DNA of 64,000 nt from Symbiodinium natans (GCA_905221605.1 CAJNDS010002363.1:62001-126000); one strand, 5' to 3'. Positions 8,914-19,578 are shown, counted from the stretch's first letter. A program made the numbers and translations. Notes: generated by a model from the sequence alone, not told the origin.

Positions 8914-9180
8914 GGGGTTTGGGGGTTTAAGGGGTTTAAGGGGTTTAAGGGTTCCAGGGGTTTAAGGGCTTAAGGGCTTAAGGGCTTAAGGGTTTAAGGG
9001 TTTAAGGGTTTAAGGGTTTAAGGGTTTAAGGGTTTAAGGGTTTATGGTTTAGAGTTGGGGTCTAGGGTTCGGGGTTTAAGGGTTTAGGGGCTAAGGGTTT
9101 AAGGTTTCAGGTTTTAGGGTTTTAGGGTTGAAGGGGTTTGGAGATTCAAGTTTGAGGTTTGAGGGTTTTAGGGGCTAGGT
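8914..9180 (+). repeat. Telomere-like tract with homogenised TTTAAGGG block
   Basis: About 15 octamers of TTTAAGGG type (8930-9045), then degenerate heptamers. Confidence 0.9.
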
Positions 9181-9271
9181 CTTTCGCTGCCCCTCACCAT
9201 CAGAAAAGAATCGGCGAGAAAAAACGAAAACCCTAAACCCTTTCTGCTTGCTTCAGGCAACACTGAACCTC

Positions 9272-9402
9272 CCTAACCCTAAACCCTAAACCCTAAACCC
9301 TAAACCCTAAACCCTACACCCTACACCCTACACCCTAAACCCTAAACCCTAAACCCTAAACCCTAAACCTTAACCCTAAACCCTAAACCCCAAACCCAAA
9401 GG
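9272..9402 (-). repeat. Telomere-like tract, C strand, with CCCTACA block
   Basis: CCCTAAA units on both sides of three consecutive CCCTACA units. Confidence 0.92.
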
Positions 9403-9455
9403 CCATGGGCCCAAGAGTTTCTTCCTTTTGGGGAGTCGCGGGTTCCGAGTGGTTT

Positions 9456-9618
9456 AGAGTCTAGGGCTTAGGGCTTAGGGTTTGGGGTTGAAGGTTTAGG
9501 GTTCAGGGTTTGGGTTCAGGGTTTTGGGGTGGTTTAGGGTTTAGGGTTGGGGTGGTTTGGGGCTTAAGGTTTAGAGTTTCGGGGTTTAGGGCTTAGGGCT
9601 TGGTGTTTAGGGTTTATT
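9456..9618 (+). repeat. Degenerate telomere-like tract, G strand
   Basis: Mixed CTTAGGG, TTTGGGG and TTTAGGG units. Confidence 0.8.
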
Positions 9619-9721
9619 GTGCCACAGCACCGACACCCTGACCCTCAAGTCGTGACGCCTAACCCACGCATCAAGGCAGCTGCGCACGTGTAAGAAGAAA
9701 GAACGAGTACCCACTGGATGT

Positions 9722-9797
9722 AGGGCTTAGGGTTTAGGGTTTAGGGTTTAGGGTTTAGAGTTCAGGGTCTAGGGTTTAGGGTTTGGGGTTTGGGCTA
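9722..9797 (+). repeat. Telomere-like tract, G strand
   Basis: TTTAGGG units with TTCAGGG and TCTAGGG variants. Confidence 0.9.
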
Positions 9798-9839
9798 TCG
9801 CCATCCATTGCGGCCACGAGGGTTTTGCACGGTTACGGG

Positions 9840-10350
9840 CCTTAGGGGGGAGGGGTTAGAAGTAAGAACCTGCATTCATATAGCGACGTTGCCCAAAACA
9901 TGGGTACTTACAGGTTTTGACAAGGATGTTTAATATTTACGGAACAAGACAGGTGGCTACAAGCGTTCATGCCCTTGGCGAAGATTCCCAAGCACTGGTA
10001 TTTAAAGCAGGCTTGCTTCTCCATACAACATATTATGGAACAAGACACGCAGTACAACAGCACAAGCACAGGAACGCTGTGCGCAGTGTTCCGACCGAAA
10101 AAAAGCGTTCAACAAGCAAACGCGTAAACGCCCGAGCGTCGCACCTCTTCGCAAAAGTGTCTAAAACATCTTTGTGCTCCGTGCTTTTGCGCACGCGATC
10201 ACGAAAGCCTGGTTTCAGTGGTGATTTTGAGGATAGGCAAGACACGTCTGGAACGTGCATGAACCTCGAGTTTTCCACGTTTCCGGCATCCAACTCCAAA
10301 ATGACACGCGCAAGACACGCGGGGCAGTAATGGGCGGCGCTACCTTTGCG
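9840..10350. other. Unique spacer with unassigned open frames
   Basis: A 137-codon plus-strand frame (9917-10330) and an opposing 88-codon frame exist, but neither resembles a known protein. Composition gives no clear coding signal; treated as non-genic. Confidence 0.35.
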
Positions 10351-10579
10351 GTTTTAGGGTTTGAGGTTTAGGGTTTAGTTTAGGTCCCAAGGGGGAGGAC
10401 TTCCACCTACCACTTGTACTTACACCCTGGAGACAGACTCTAGCCCCAAACCCCTACAAAAAAGCCCTACCATAGGGGTCGGAATAGTTACTCAAAAGAG
10501 TCCCTGGTGGTCCCTTGTATAGATATACAAAAAACAACCCCCAAAACCCTGTTCTAATTATTAAGGCGCCCATATTAAG

Positions 10580-10718
10580 TCCTAAACCCTAAACCCTAAA
10601 CCCTAAACCCTAAACCCTAAGCCCTAAGCCCTAAGCCCTAAGCCCTAAACCCTAAACCCTAAACCCTAAACCCTAAACCCTAAACCCTAAACCCTAAACC
10701 CTAAACCCTAAACCCTAG
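10580..10718 (-). repeat. Long telomere-like tract, C strand, with CCCTAAG block
   Basis: About 20 units; the middle four are CCCTAAG, flanked by perfect CCCTAAA. Confidence 0.93.
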
Positions 10719-10980
10719 CTGCCTCCGGATCCTCGGAAGCAACTCTGTCCAGGTAGCTGTCGTGGCAGTGGAAGGTCTGAGTTGAAGACTTAGGGATTTT
10801 GACGGTTTGTCGGGCCTGGATGGAGCAAAAAAAAGGGTTTAGGGTTTAAGGGTTTGAGGGTTTAAGGGTTCTGCGACCTAGAGGTCTAGCAGCAAGATTC
10901 GAGGTTTGGGGGGACCACTGTGTAGGTGTGGTTCTGGGCCCGTTCGGGGTGGTCGAGTCTGAGGCCTAAAACCCTAAAAC

Positions 10981-11131
10981 CTACTTGGAGGTTCAAGGTA
11001 CTTATAGTCCCCATTGTAACTGCACTTCGAAGCCCCTTTATGAAGTCTCCCGAGTCCTCTAAGTAGGACACAAGCAGACTTATAATATAGATTGGGGTGA
11101 TAAGTACCCATGAACTCATGAACCAAGTATA
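10981..11131. mobile_element. MITE-A copy
   Basis: Starts CTACTTGGAGGTTCAAGG and ends TACCCATGAACTCATGAACC; interior TCCTCTAAGTAGG is A1 type. Confidence 0.8.
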
Positions 11132-11307
11132 GGGTTCAGAGCTGTAAGGTTGTGCAACTATGCGCCAAGGCTCTGTGTAGTACTCTGGCCCCAGCTGCCC
11201 ATCACAAACGAGAGCTCGCGTCTTCCGTGCACGAACCAGGTCAACCGCACCACCATCATCCAGACCTCAGGGTTTAGGGTTTAGCGCTTGGGGTTTGGGG
11301 TTTAGGG

Positions 11308-11417
11308 CTACTTGGCGGTGCAGGGTACTTATCACCCCAAGTAAAGCACTTCTAAGCCCCCTAAGTCCCCTAAGTCCTCTAAGTAGGCTATAAGTAGACT
11401 CAAAATTGGGGTCACGT
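11308..11417. mobile_element. MITE-A copy, right end lost
   Basis: Left end CTACTTGGCGGTGCAGGGTA and A1 interior (CCCCTAAGTCCTCTAAGTAG) are clear. It follows a short G-strand telomere-like tract directly. Confidence 0.7.
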
Positions 11418-11542
11418 GATGCGGCTTCACAGGAGCTGTTTACCCCAAATCTTGTTTTGCGCACGGATCGGAATGCGAAGTGCTGACATCCCAGCAACCC
11501 CTGTCATAGGCCCTATCCTGATTCCATGTAAACACCTTGTGC

Positions 11543-11732
11543 GTGGGGTTTAGGGTTTAGGGTTTAGAGTTTAGGGTTTAGGGTTCATGTCCCAAGGTCG
11601 CGGCAATGCTTCCAGCACGACCAGAGAAGAAGGGAAGACTTCCAAGAAGCCAAGAACATATGTGGAAAGGTTTAGGGTTTAGGGTTTAGGGTTTCGGGTC
11701 TAGGGTTTAGGGTTTGGGGGTTTGGGGGTTTA
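11543..11732 (+). repeat. Two telomere-like tracts, G strand
   Basis: TTTAGGG runs at 11543-11587 and 11668-11732, separated by about 80 bp of unique sequence. Confidence 0.85.
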
Positions 11733-11850
11733 TTTCTTGTATCCCCAAAAGGACACCAGGTATATACACTCACCAAAACTAAAAGGAACCTTACATACAC
11801 TCACACATAACAGTAATATAAACCCTGCTTCAATATGCTGATCAACCATG

Positions 11851-11946
11851 GTGGAAGCACATGGGTACTTACTTATAAGTAGCATAGTTCTCCTACTTAT
11901 ACCCCTACTTGTAAGTATCCATGAACCTCCCAGTAGTGGAAGCACA
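11851..11946. mobile_element. MITE-A copy flanked by an 11-bp direct repeat
   Basis: GTGGAAGCACA occurs at 11851-11861 and 11936-11946 around a compact foldback ending GAACCTCCCAGTA. The direct repeat could be a target-site duplication, though the left end lacks the usual CTACTTGGAGG. Confidence 0.65.
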
Positions 11947-11961
11947 CGGGTAAGCACACCC

Positions 11962-12060
11962 GAAAAACCCAAACCCTAAATCCTAAACCCCAAAAATCTA
12001 CACTCCTAAAGCCCCTAGATCTTAAACGCCCTAAACCCTAGCCCCAAACCCTAAACCCGA
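11962..12060 (-). repeat. Degenerate telomere-like tract, C strand
   Basis: Scattered CCCTAAA and CCTAAATC-like units. Confidence 0.7.
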
Positions 12061-12242
12061 AATCCCCAGCCCCCTGAGGACCGGACCTAAGTCGACCACT
12101 GTGGACTGCTCGCAGCTCACCGCGCCATGGAGGAGCTGAAATGGGACCAAGTGGGGGAGCTTCCTCGGCGCTGGGGAGGGCTGCGTGGCTGCTAAAGACC
12201 TTCGGTAAGCTACAATAAGGATATTCTAAGGATACCATATGT

Positions 12243-12252
12243 ATGTATATGC

Positions 12253-12283
<31 letters not shown>

Positions 12284-12325
12284 GGTGTGGGTGTATGTAT
12301 ATATATATATATATAGACATATGTA
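12243..12325. repeat. AT/TG microsatellite
   Basis: Alternating TA runs with a TGTGTGGG centre. Confidence 0.9.
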
Positions 12326-12727
12326 TGTATAACATAGATCCCCCCCTTCCCCCGCCCCACCCCTCCTCCCTCCCCCCCGTCTTTAAGAACCCAGCCCCAG
12401 CGACGCCCTTATTGTAATCTCCACCCCCCCTTTTTTTTGAGAAGCAGGGTTTAGGGTTTAGGGTCAGAAACTACAATCTAAACCTTGCAAACCCCAGACC
12501 CTTTTGTTGCAGCCGGGCGCAAACCCGAAATCACCCCAGGCGCTGAAGCAGCATCGCGAAGCTTCACTGTCTCAGCTTGTAACCCGAAACCCCCAAACTC
12601 CAAACCCCAAACCTAAACAGCCCAGACATAAGGTTGGAGAACAACCGTGCCTTCCTCATGAGTAGCTCCGAGGATCCTCTCCGCAACGGCTTGCAGGCTG
12701 TCCGTAGGGGCGACCTGCTCCGGGAAT

Positions 12728-12830
12728 GTAGGGTTTCGGGTTTAGGGTTTAGGGTTTAGGGTTTCGGGTTTAGGATTTAGGGTTTAGGGTTTGGAGTTTG
12801 GGGTTTGAGGTTTAGGGTTTAGGGTTTCGA
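12728..12830 (+). repeat. Telomere-like tract, G strand
   Basis: TTTAGGG alternating with TTTCGGG units. Confidence 0.9.
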
Positions 12831-12944
12831 AAAACAGCCAAGGAATGATGAGTCTAAGCTATCCGTTGTATAGGCATTTGTCGCTGGGCGCAGTACACCC
12901 TATTTTCTACAGAAGAAGGAACCGTACAAGCTCACAGCTCAGAA

Positions 12945-13025
12945 TGAGGGTTCTAAGTACCCTGAATAAGATTAGAATACCTCACGTGTAGCCCTACTTA
13001 TAAGTACCCATGAACCTCCAAGTAT
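12945..13025. mobile_element. MITE-A copy, left end eroded
   Basis: Right end TAAGTACCCATGAACCTCCA is intact; the left has TTCTAAGTACCCTGAATAAG. Confidence 0.65.
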
Positions 13026-13264
13026 GTTGCACGATCATGCAGCAAGGACTTGCACAAACTCTCAACGTTGGCGTGGAACTTGCAGGAATCTCCTAAATCC
13101 ATAAACCCTGGGCCCTAAACCCCAAACCCTATACCCTAAACCCAACTTCAGTCCGAAAGCAGACACACGCCCGGCAGAGCCTCCAACTCTGTCAGCAGGT
13201 CGCCAGTCAGAACACCTCACGGGGATGGGTCAGGAAGCCTTGGGATGTTCTGCCTGGGGGTAGG

Positions 13265-13384
13265 GGTTTAGGGTTTAGGGTTTAGGGTTTAGGGTTTAGG
13301 GTTTAGGGTTTAGGGTTTAGGGTTTAGGGTTTAGGGTTTAGGGTTTAGGGTTTAGGGTTTAGGGTTTAGGGTTTAGGGTTTAGG
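13265..13384 (+). repeat. Long perfect telomere-like tract, G strand
   Basis: About 17 perfect TTTAGGG units running straight into a MITE-B copy. Confidence 0.95.
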
Positions 13385-13471
13385 ACTAACAGTCCTTAAT
13401 AGGGATAACAGTACTCCCCCCCCCCATTATAATCTCTATCAGGGACTGTTAGTAGAAGGGGGGAAATCCCA
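13383..13471. mobile_element. MITE-B copy with left end replaced by telomere-like repeats
   Basis: Starts at GACTAACAGTCCTTAATAGG, the subterminal part of family B; the outer GGGATGTTCCCC is missing where the tract begins. Right end GGGGGGAAATCCC is kept. Confidence 0.75.
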
Positions 13472-13474
13472 ATT

Positions 13475-13760
13475 CAGCGGTTAAATGTACCGCTGAAAGC
13501 ATTTACCGGCAACAACCTCCCGCAGAAACAAGCGGGTTTGGGAAACGCATGCGCTATTCTGTACTATGGCTCCCTGGGGTATCTTTGCCCTGCCCTCGGG
13601 CACATCAACCACTAGTGTACTTTAAATTTGACAATCGCTACGTTACCGAAAGCAAAGCAGACATCCGAGCACTCTACACGTATACTGGCTGGTTCTAAGT
13701 ACGGAATGACGGAACTCGGTTCGCCATGCTCTTCCCTTGAACCCCGGCAATCCCTGTCAA
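13475..13760. other. Unique spacer, no gene seen
   Basis: No frame or repeat recognised. Confidence 0.4.
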
Positions 13761-13767
13761 GAACCCC

Positions 13768-13841
13768 TACTTGAAGGTTCAGGTTAATTACCTATAAGCC
13801 CCCTAATTGGGGGTTACAAGTACTCATGAACCTCCAAGCAG
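13768..13841. mobile_element. MITE-A copy, short
   Basis: Ends CTACTTGAAGGTTCAGG and ACTCATGAACCTCCAAGCAG with a CCCCCTAATTGGGGG centre; the interior is deleted relative to A1. Confidence 0.75.
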
Positions 13842-13880
13842 ACCCTACACCATGTCTACCATACATACTGCGACCTTAAC

Positions 13881-14060
13881 TGAATTTCCGAATTTGGCCG
13901 CTTTATATCCCGAATTTGGCCGCGTTATTTTTCGAATTTGGGCGCTATATTTTCAGAATTTGGCCGCTTTATTTTCCGAACTTGGCGGTTTTTGGCTTTC
14001 TCAATTTGGCCGCTTGATTTTCCGAATTTGGCCCGCTTTATTTTCCGAATTTGGCCCTAC
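13881..14060 (+). repeat. 22-bp minisatellite
   Basis: About eight imperfect units containing CGAATTTGGCCGCTTTATTTTC; spacing of AATTTGG is mostly 22 bp. A chance open frame runs through it. Confidence 0.9.
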
Positions 14061-14213
14061 GGGATAGACAACCCTAAACCTTAAACCCTAAACCCTAGAC
14101 AAACCTCAATACGCAGCATCCTTGTCAGGGCGCTCCGGACTCCGAGACGCAGCGTCGCAGGCCCTGGAGCTTCGCACGCCATGGCAGTGGAGGTGGGAGG
14201 TTTACGAAAATGC

Positions 14214-14345
14214 CTGGGGTTTAGGGTTTAGGGTTAGGGTTTAGGGTTTGGGGTTTAGGGTTTAAGGATTCGGGTTTCGGGTTTCGGGTTCAGGGTTTAG
14301 GGTTTAGGGTTGAAGTCTAAAGGGTTTCGGGTTTAGGGTTAAATA
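14214..14345 (+). repeat. Telomere-like tract, G strand
   Basis: TTTAGGG with runs of TTTCGGG. Confidence 0.88.
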
Positions 14346-14464
14346 AGCCCAGAAACCCTCAACCTCAAAGCCCTTCAACCGCTGAGCCGTCTGCGCAGAC
14401 AGGACAGACGCGACTCCACATGCTTCATCACGCAGCTCCACTTGGGTTTAGGGTGTAGGGTTTC

Positions 14465-14561
14465 CAAGTATAACTGCACCTATCAGCCCTCTAAGTCCCC
14501 TTAGTCCTCTGAGTAGGTTGTAAGTAGACGTATAATTGGGGTACCCATGAACCTCCAAGTG
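14465..14561. mobile_element. MITE-A copy, left end truncated
   Basis: Starts within the A1 interior (CCAAGTATAACTGCACCTAT) beside a TTTAGGG unit and ends TACCCATGAACCTCCAAGTG. Confidence 0.75.
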
Positions 14562-14685
14562 GGCTTTTTTGTTCAGGGGCTTAGGAAGCCATAGTTCCAT
14601 GGTGGCGTTGTGATGGTAGCGCTTACAGCCTTACAGGGCTTGCCAGAATTTTGCAGCGCAGGCGTTCTGCTACGAGGGGTCACCG

Positions 14686-14727
14686 CTTAAGGGCCCACAT
14701 TAAGGGACCATGTAACTACCCGAAGGC
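14686..14727. mobile_element. MITE-H fragment
   Basis: TTAAGGGACCATGTAACTACCC matches the right half of the element at 33524; the left half is absent. Confidence 0.55.
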
Positions 14728-14766
14728 GTGGTAGAGGTCCGGGCCTACGACTTCAGGGTTTAGAAT

Positions 14767-14851
14767 GGGATGTTCTCCGATAGACTAACAGTCCTTAGTA
14801 GGGACTATAGTACCCCCCCTTAAAATCTGTTAGTGTAAGGGGAACATCCCA
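14767..14851. mobile_element. MITE-B copy, short
   Basis: Ends GGGATGTTCTCC and GGGGAACATCCC with ACTAACAGTCCTTAGTAGGG inside. No telomere insertion. Confidence 0.85.
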
Positions 14852-15291
14852 AGTTTAGGGTTTCAGGTCTACAACTCCGTGCCATCAGCCTCAGGAAGGC
14901 GGCGTTGCTATTCAACGTAACTCTGTCCGAACGCTGGCAGAAAAAAGACAGCAGAAGCACACAAGTAGCAGAAAAATGTACCGGAGGTTTAGGGATCAGG
15001 GTTCAGGGTTTAGGGTCTAGGGTTTATAGAGTCAATGGGGCTTATATCGGAACCTAAACCCGAAAGAAGCGAATAAGAGTGCTAATGGGCACCCCTGCAT
15101 CAAGAAAGAAAACCGTTCATGCTCCTTTCTAGGGGCATAAACACCGTAAAGTCAACACAAAGCCTCAACTTCTCCAGCAACCAGGGGAGAGGGGAGAAAA
15201 GCAAATGAACACGAAAAACAAAACCTAGCATTCCTACGAAATGAGAGAACTGCAAAAAGTTAGAGCTCAACCCCCCCTCGCGCCAAAAAAG

Positions 15292-15372
15292 ACCCTAAGC
15301 CCTAAACCCTGAACCCTAAACCCTGAGCCCTAAACCCCAAACCCTGAACCCTGAACTCTGAAGTCTAAGCTG
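15292..15372 (-). repeat. Degenerate telomere-like tract, C strand
   Basis: CCCTGAA, CCCTAAA and CCCTGAG units. Confidence 0.8.
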
Positions 15373-15530
15373 AACCCTGAACTTCAGATCAATATTCCCT
15401 GGGACTCTGCCTCCTCTTTGCGCAAGTCCAGGTCTAGGACAGTTCCTTGGAGCCGTCGGGGTTGGAGCCGCTTCGGACGTTGGGTTCAGGATTTAGGGTT
15501 TAGGGTTTAGAGTTTAGGGTTTAGGATTTG

Positions 15531-15594
15531 GGTGTGTGTGTGGGTGTGTGTGTGTGTGTGCGTGCGTGCATGCGTTTACTTGTGTGTGTGTGTT
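15531..15594. repeat. (GT)n microsatellite
   Basis: GT repeats with GC interruptions, next to a G-strand telomere-like tract. Confidence 0.88.
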
Positions 15595-15751
15595 TTAGTG
15601 AATGCGCCGCTTCGGCATCTACCAAGGTTCAACTTCAGGCTGTGGCATACAGAGTCTTTACGAGTACGGCGACAGCAAAAAAGAGTCAGAGATGTATTCT
15701 TAGGACTAGTGCCCTTGCCGCGGGCGCCCTTGGGATATTTTACTGCTCTGA

Positions 15752-15832
15752 GACTTGGAGGTTCATGGGTACGTGTAAGTAGGGTTTAGGGTTTAGCGTT
15801 TCTTTAGTTTCCCTACTTAGAAGTACCCATGA
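15752..15832. mobile_element. MITE-A copy with internal TTTAGGG units
   Basis: Left end ACTTGGAGGTTCATGGGTAC; right part CCTACTTAGAAGTACCCATG. Between them AAGTAGGGTTTAGGGTTTAG replaces the usual A2 core. Confidence 0.7.
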
Positions 15833-16077
15833 GTCGTTGAGCATGTGCTTTCTTGTCTTCCACTTGACAAAAAAAGTGTCAAGCAGGGTTTAGGGCTTAG
15901 GCAATAGCCGGGACCCAAAGCAGTCTGCAACCTTCTTTTTTTCGCAGTTTGAAAGCCTGCAGATGTCGCGGATGAGATGCCAGGGTCCTTGCTGCCCCCC
16001 ACTGCGCCAGCAACCTAAGATCCACGTCTCTTATAAGCTAGATCCAAGAGGAAACACGGTTCAGGATGTAGGGTATA

Positions 16078-16185
16078 GGGTACCCTAGGAAGTGAAAAGG
16101 GTGCCCTTTGTGGTGTAAAGGGGGGGTTATAAGGGAACCTCAACCCTAAAAAGGGGAATAGGGGCCTACTCTAATTCCGAGTAAG
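16078..16185. mobile_element. MITE-D-related copy
   Basis: TACCCTAGGAAGTG, AAAAGGGTGCCCTTT and TTATAAGGGAACCTCAACCC match the subfamily at 24382; right end degenerate. Confidence 0.65.
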
Positions 16186-16433
16186 CCTGAACCCCCCCAA
16201 ACCCCTCTTGCTAGTTGAACCTGAAGCTGAAGACTGCGGCGCTGGCGCAAGGGAGGTCTTTGGCAGGGAGCCACAGTTGTGAAAAACTGTGTTCAAAAAA
16301 TGAACACTCCAGAGGCTTGGGCAGGGTAGTGGCCTCCAGGGCATTTAAAGTTTAGGGTTGACTGGTATGATGCAATTCGAAGCGTAGCATAAACACAAAC
16401 GCCTCAACATGCACATGTTTGTGCTCCTCAAGA

Positions 16434-16530
16434 GGGATAAAAAAGGGTACCCTTTTTGGTTTAGGGGGTTATAAGGGACCCCCCAACCCTAAAAATAGGA
16501 AATAAGGGCCTACTCCGGGCCCTGGGATCT
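16434..16530. mobile_element. MITE-D-related copy
   Basis: AAAAAAGGGTACCCTTTTTG, TTATAAGGGACCCCCCAACC and AATAAGGGCCTACTCC shared with 24382. Confidence 0.65.
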
Positions 16531-16545
16531 GAGAGTCTACGTCAT

Positions 16546-16648
16546 GAACCCTAAACCCTAAGCCCTAAACCCTAAGCCCGAAACCCGAAACCTAAACCCT
16601 AAACCCTACACCCTACACCCTAAACCCTAAACCCTAAACCCTAAACCC
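16546..16648 (-). repeat. Telomere-like tract, C strand
   Basis: CCCTAAA with CCCGAAA and CCCTACA variants. Confidence 0.9.
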
Positions 16649-16754
16649 TTAGCTCAGTTGTCCCAGCAGCTGCCATCTTCAACTCTTCGGTTCCGGGTTG
16701 AGGAGCTGACTGAACGAGATATGTAGCATGTAACTATACATATGTACAAACACG

Positions 16755-16866
16755 CATGTGTATATATATATATATGTATACATATATATATATATATATA
16801 AGTATACATACATATATATATATATATGCGTATAGTATATCTATACATATATATATATATGTGTGT
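16755..16866. repeat. (AT)n microsatellite cluster
   Basis: Several TA runs separated by GTAT. Confidence 0.9.
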
Positions 16867-17016
16867 ATATACAACCCACCCACGCGACGACCTTTTCTTT
16901 TCTTCTCTGAAAATCATCCAGGAGACGTGGCTTGAGTATGCAATATAAGTGTTAGATATTTTGCCACACACACATACCAGATACAAACAACCAATCAGAT
17001 AGCAAAACAACAAAGT

Positions 17017-17018
<2 letters not shown>

Positions 17019-17051
<33 letters not shown>
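17019..17051. repeat. (CA)n microsatellite
   Basis: About 15 CA units followed by GCGCGC. Confidence 0.92.
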
Positions 17052-17055
<4 letters not shown>

Positions 17056-17625
17056 GCGCACAAAACACAAACTTCTGTAGACTACACAAACAGCTTAACC
17101 TCTCGTCATTGCATTCTTGTCAAGACATGCGTTGGCGCCCCCTGCAGAAGCAATTACCGTAGTTTCAATTTCCTTCCTCTCAACAAAAGTCAAAGCCCCC
17201 TCCTCATGCCTCATGACATACTTTCAAAGTCATTGGGAAGAGCCTCCATTAGCTTTGTTAAATCATAAGAAGCTTATTCCGGATCAGGAAGGAGTACTCC
17301 AGCTTCTGATACTCACAATAATTAGTGCACAAGGAAACCTCCACTCTGTCCTTGCTTTCATTAACAGCCTGTTCCGAAGACATAGCTCTTCATCTTAAAC
17401 GAGTTGCGATAGCTTCCCATGCACACACGTAAACAAGCCAAGCAACACACTGAGGTCACTGAATATGGGGGGGGGGCATATTGCCATATATTCATAAATT
17501 GAGATGCTTTCTTTACATTTACATATATGTATACATACCCCCATGTATACATACTGCGCTGCGACATGTTGAGTAACATGTATATGCGCGTATGTACAGG
17601 TGCGTGTATAGTTGTAACCACATGC
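17052..17625. other. Unique spacer, no supported gene
   Basis: Open frames on both strands overlap one another and look like no known family. Confidence 0.35.
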
Positions 17626-17820
17626 GACCTGAACCCTATAATCCCTATAAACCCTAAACACTCTAAAAACCCTAAACCCTTAAAAACCCTAAACCCTAAG
17701 GAACTAAGTCCCCATGCATTCATCTTTGTCGCGGTGTCCACCACGCCACAAGCCCCCGTCAGAGCAGCGACTGCTACGAGACCTCTTGCTGTGCTACCTG
17801 TGGCTTCGCAGCCTTCAGGC

Positions 17821-17948
17821 GTAGGGTTGAGGGTTCAGGGTTTAGGGCTAGGGTTTAGGGTTTAGGGTTTAGGGCTTAGGGCTTAGGGTTTCGGGTTTAG
17901 GGTTTCGGGTTTCGGGTTGAGGGTTTCGGGTTTAGGGTTTAGGCTTAG
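17821..17948 (+). repeat. Telomere-like tract, G strand
   Basis: TTTAGGG, CTTAGGG and TTTCGGG units. Confidence 0.9.
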
Positions 17949-18007
17949 GACCTTCGGGTCGCCCCATCATACACCCGCAACACCAAAGCCTAAGCCGCAG
18001 GTCCTCA

Positions 18008-18405
18008 TAGGGTTCGGGGTTCAGGGTTTTAGGGTTTAGGGTTTTAGGGTTTTAGGGTTTTAGGGTTTTAGGGTTTTAGGGTTTTAGGGTTTTAGGGTTT
18101 TAGGGTTTTAGGGTTTAGGGTTTAGGGTTCCGGGGTTCAGGGTTTCAGGGTTTCAGGGTTTCAGGGTTTCAGGGTTTCAGAATGTCAGGGTTTTAGGGTT
18201 TCAGGGTTTAAGAATTTCAGGGTTTCAGAATTTTAGGGTTTTAGGGCTTCAGGGGTTTAGGGTTCGGGGTTTGGGCTTAGGGTTTCAGGGTTTGGGTTTA
18301 AGTTTGAGTGTTTCGGGTTTAGGGTTTGAGGGGGTAGGGTTTTAGGAATTAGGGGTTTAGGGTTTCAGAGTTTTTGGGTTTAGGGTTTTGTAGGGTTTAG
18401 GGTAG
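18008..18405 (+). repeat. Longest telomere-like tract, with TTTTAGGG and TTTCAGGG octamer blocks
   Basis: About 400 bp: an octamer block TTTTAGGG (18030-18115), then TTTCAGGG octamers, then degenerate units. TTTTAGGG is the Chlamydomonas-type telomere sequence but here is a local variant. Confidence 0.92.
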
Positions 18406-18719
18406 CGTCACTGTCACGTGTATGGACTTACCGGGTTGCCCTGTGCTCTGAAAATATAACAGGGTGCCGGTCCCTTCTTGGATACCCTAACCGTTAAGGC
18501 ACGGCATTAGAATCGGAACTGTAAAAGGGCCATGGTTTAGAGTTCAGATTTCCTAAACCCTAAACCCTAAACCCTAAACCCTTAGGAATCTGGCCACCTG
18601 CCAAGCAGCGTCGCAACCACATTGAAGGGATGCACAGTGTCCGATTAGGGCTTATAAGGGTTTAGGGCGTAGGTTTAGGGTTTAGGGTTTAGGGCGTAGG
18701 GTCTCAAACTTGGCAGTTT

Positions 18720-19015
18720 TAGAGGCCTTCAAAAACAACCAGTAGAAATCCTATGTAAGAACTGCAAAGAAGGGATTCGCTGATTTCAGACCCGCTGGTC
18801 AAAGTTGAGATACGTACAATGACCTTCTTCAAGGCCGGGCACCTACTCAAGGGAGTGGGGAAGAGGCCGTGAGCTAGAAGACATGAGCCTACTGCATCCA
18901 ATTCCTGTTGAAGGAATTGCCAAGGCTCAATGTCGAAGCATTCCAGTTGAAGCGTTCACACACACTCGGATAGGTATGACGAACTGTTGGGAGGTGCGGA
19001 TATTAAGAGGTGGAA
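18720..19015. other. Unique spacer
   Basis: A 60-codon minus-strand frame lies here but resembles nothing known. Confidence 0.35.
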
Positions 19016-19016
19016 G

Positions 19017-19148
19017 GAGGGGCCCCTAGTTAGAAGAGAAGGGGCCCCTTATCTTGTTCCCCTTGCTAACCCTCAAATAACCCCTATATACCAAAGTAGC
19101 CCCTAAATTAAATCTCCCCCTACGGTCCCTTATAAAGTGTCCCTCCTA
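19017..19148. mobile_element. Possible foldback element
   Basis: AGGAGGGGCCCCT at the left and GTCCCTCCT at the right are weakly inverted; GGGGCCCC recurs inside. No second copy seen. Confidence 0.35.
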
Positions 19149-19360
19149 AATACTGAGTCTCTTGCGGATAATATGTGAATCGGAGCATCAAGCTCGCGAC
19201 TTGTGAGCCTTCACCTGGAAGGTGGGTATAGTGAGATTGCGGCAGCCATTGTGCACGACATTTCGGGCAGCGCCGTCCTGATCTCAAAACATGCCAGATT
19301 GACTTTCGTCACTCGCCAGGGCGGCAGATGATGAATAGTAAGCGCCCTGAGTATGAATAC

Positions 19361-19430
19361 ACCCCTAAACCCTAAACCCTAAACCCTAAACCCGAAACCC
19401 TAAACCCTAAACCCTAAACCCTAAACCCCT
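19361..19430 (-). repeat. Telomere-like tract, C strand
   Basis: About nine CCCTAAA units with one CCCGAAA. Confidence 0.92.
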
Positions 19431-19578
19431 TTCCTAACGATTTTCTGACTTACACTTTCCTTGCAAATCTAGTCATCGCACCCGCCAATCATGGCCCAAC
19501 CACGAACCGCCGTCAGAAGTCCAAGAGGTTCTCTGTCTTTGTCGCAGGTGGCGCATCAACTCCTTGGGTGCGACCACT

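Noticed and set aside
9917-10330. A 137-codon plus-strand frame as a gene
   Set aside because: No domain, an opposing open frame, and no supporting context; kept only as a note on that spacer.
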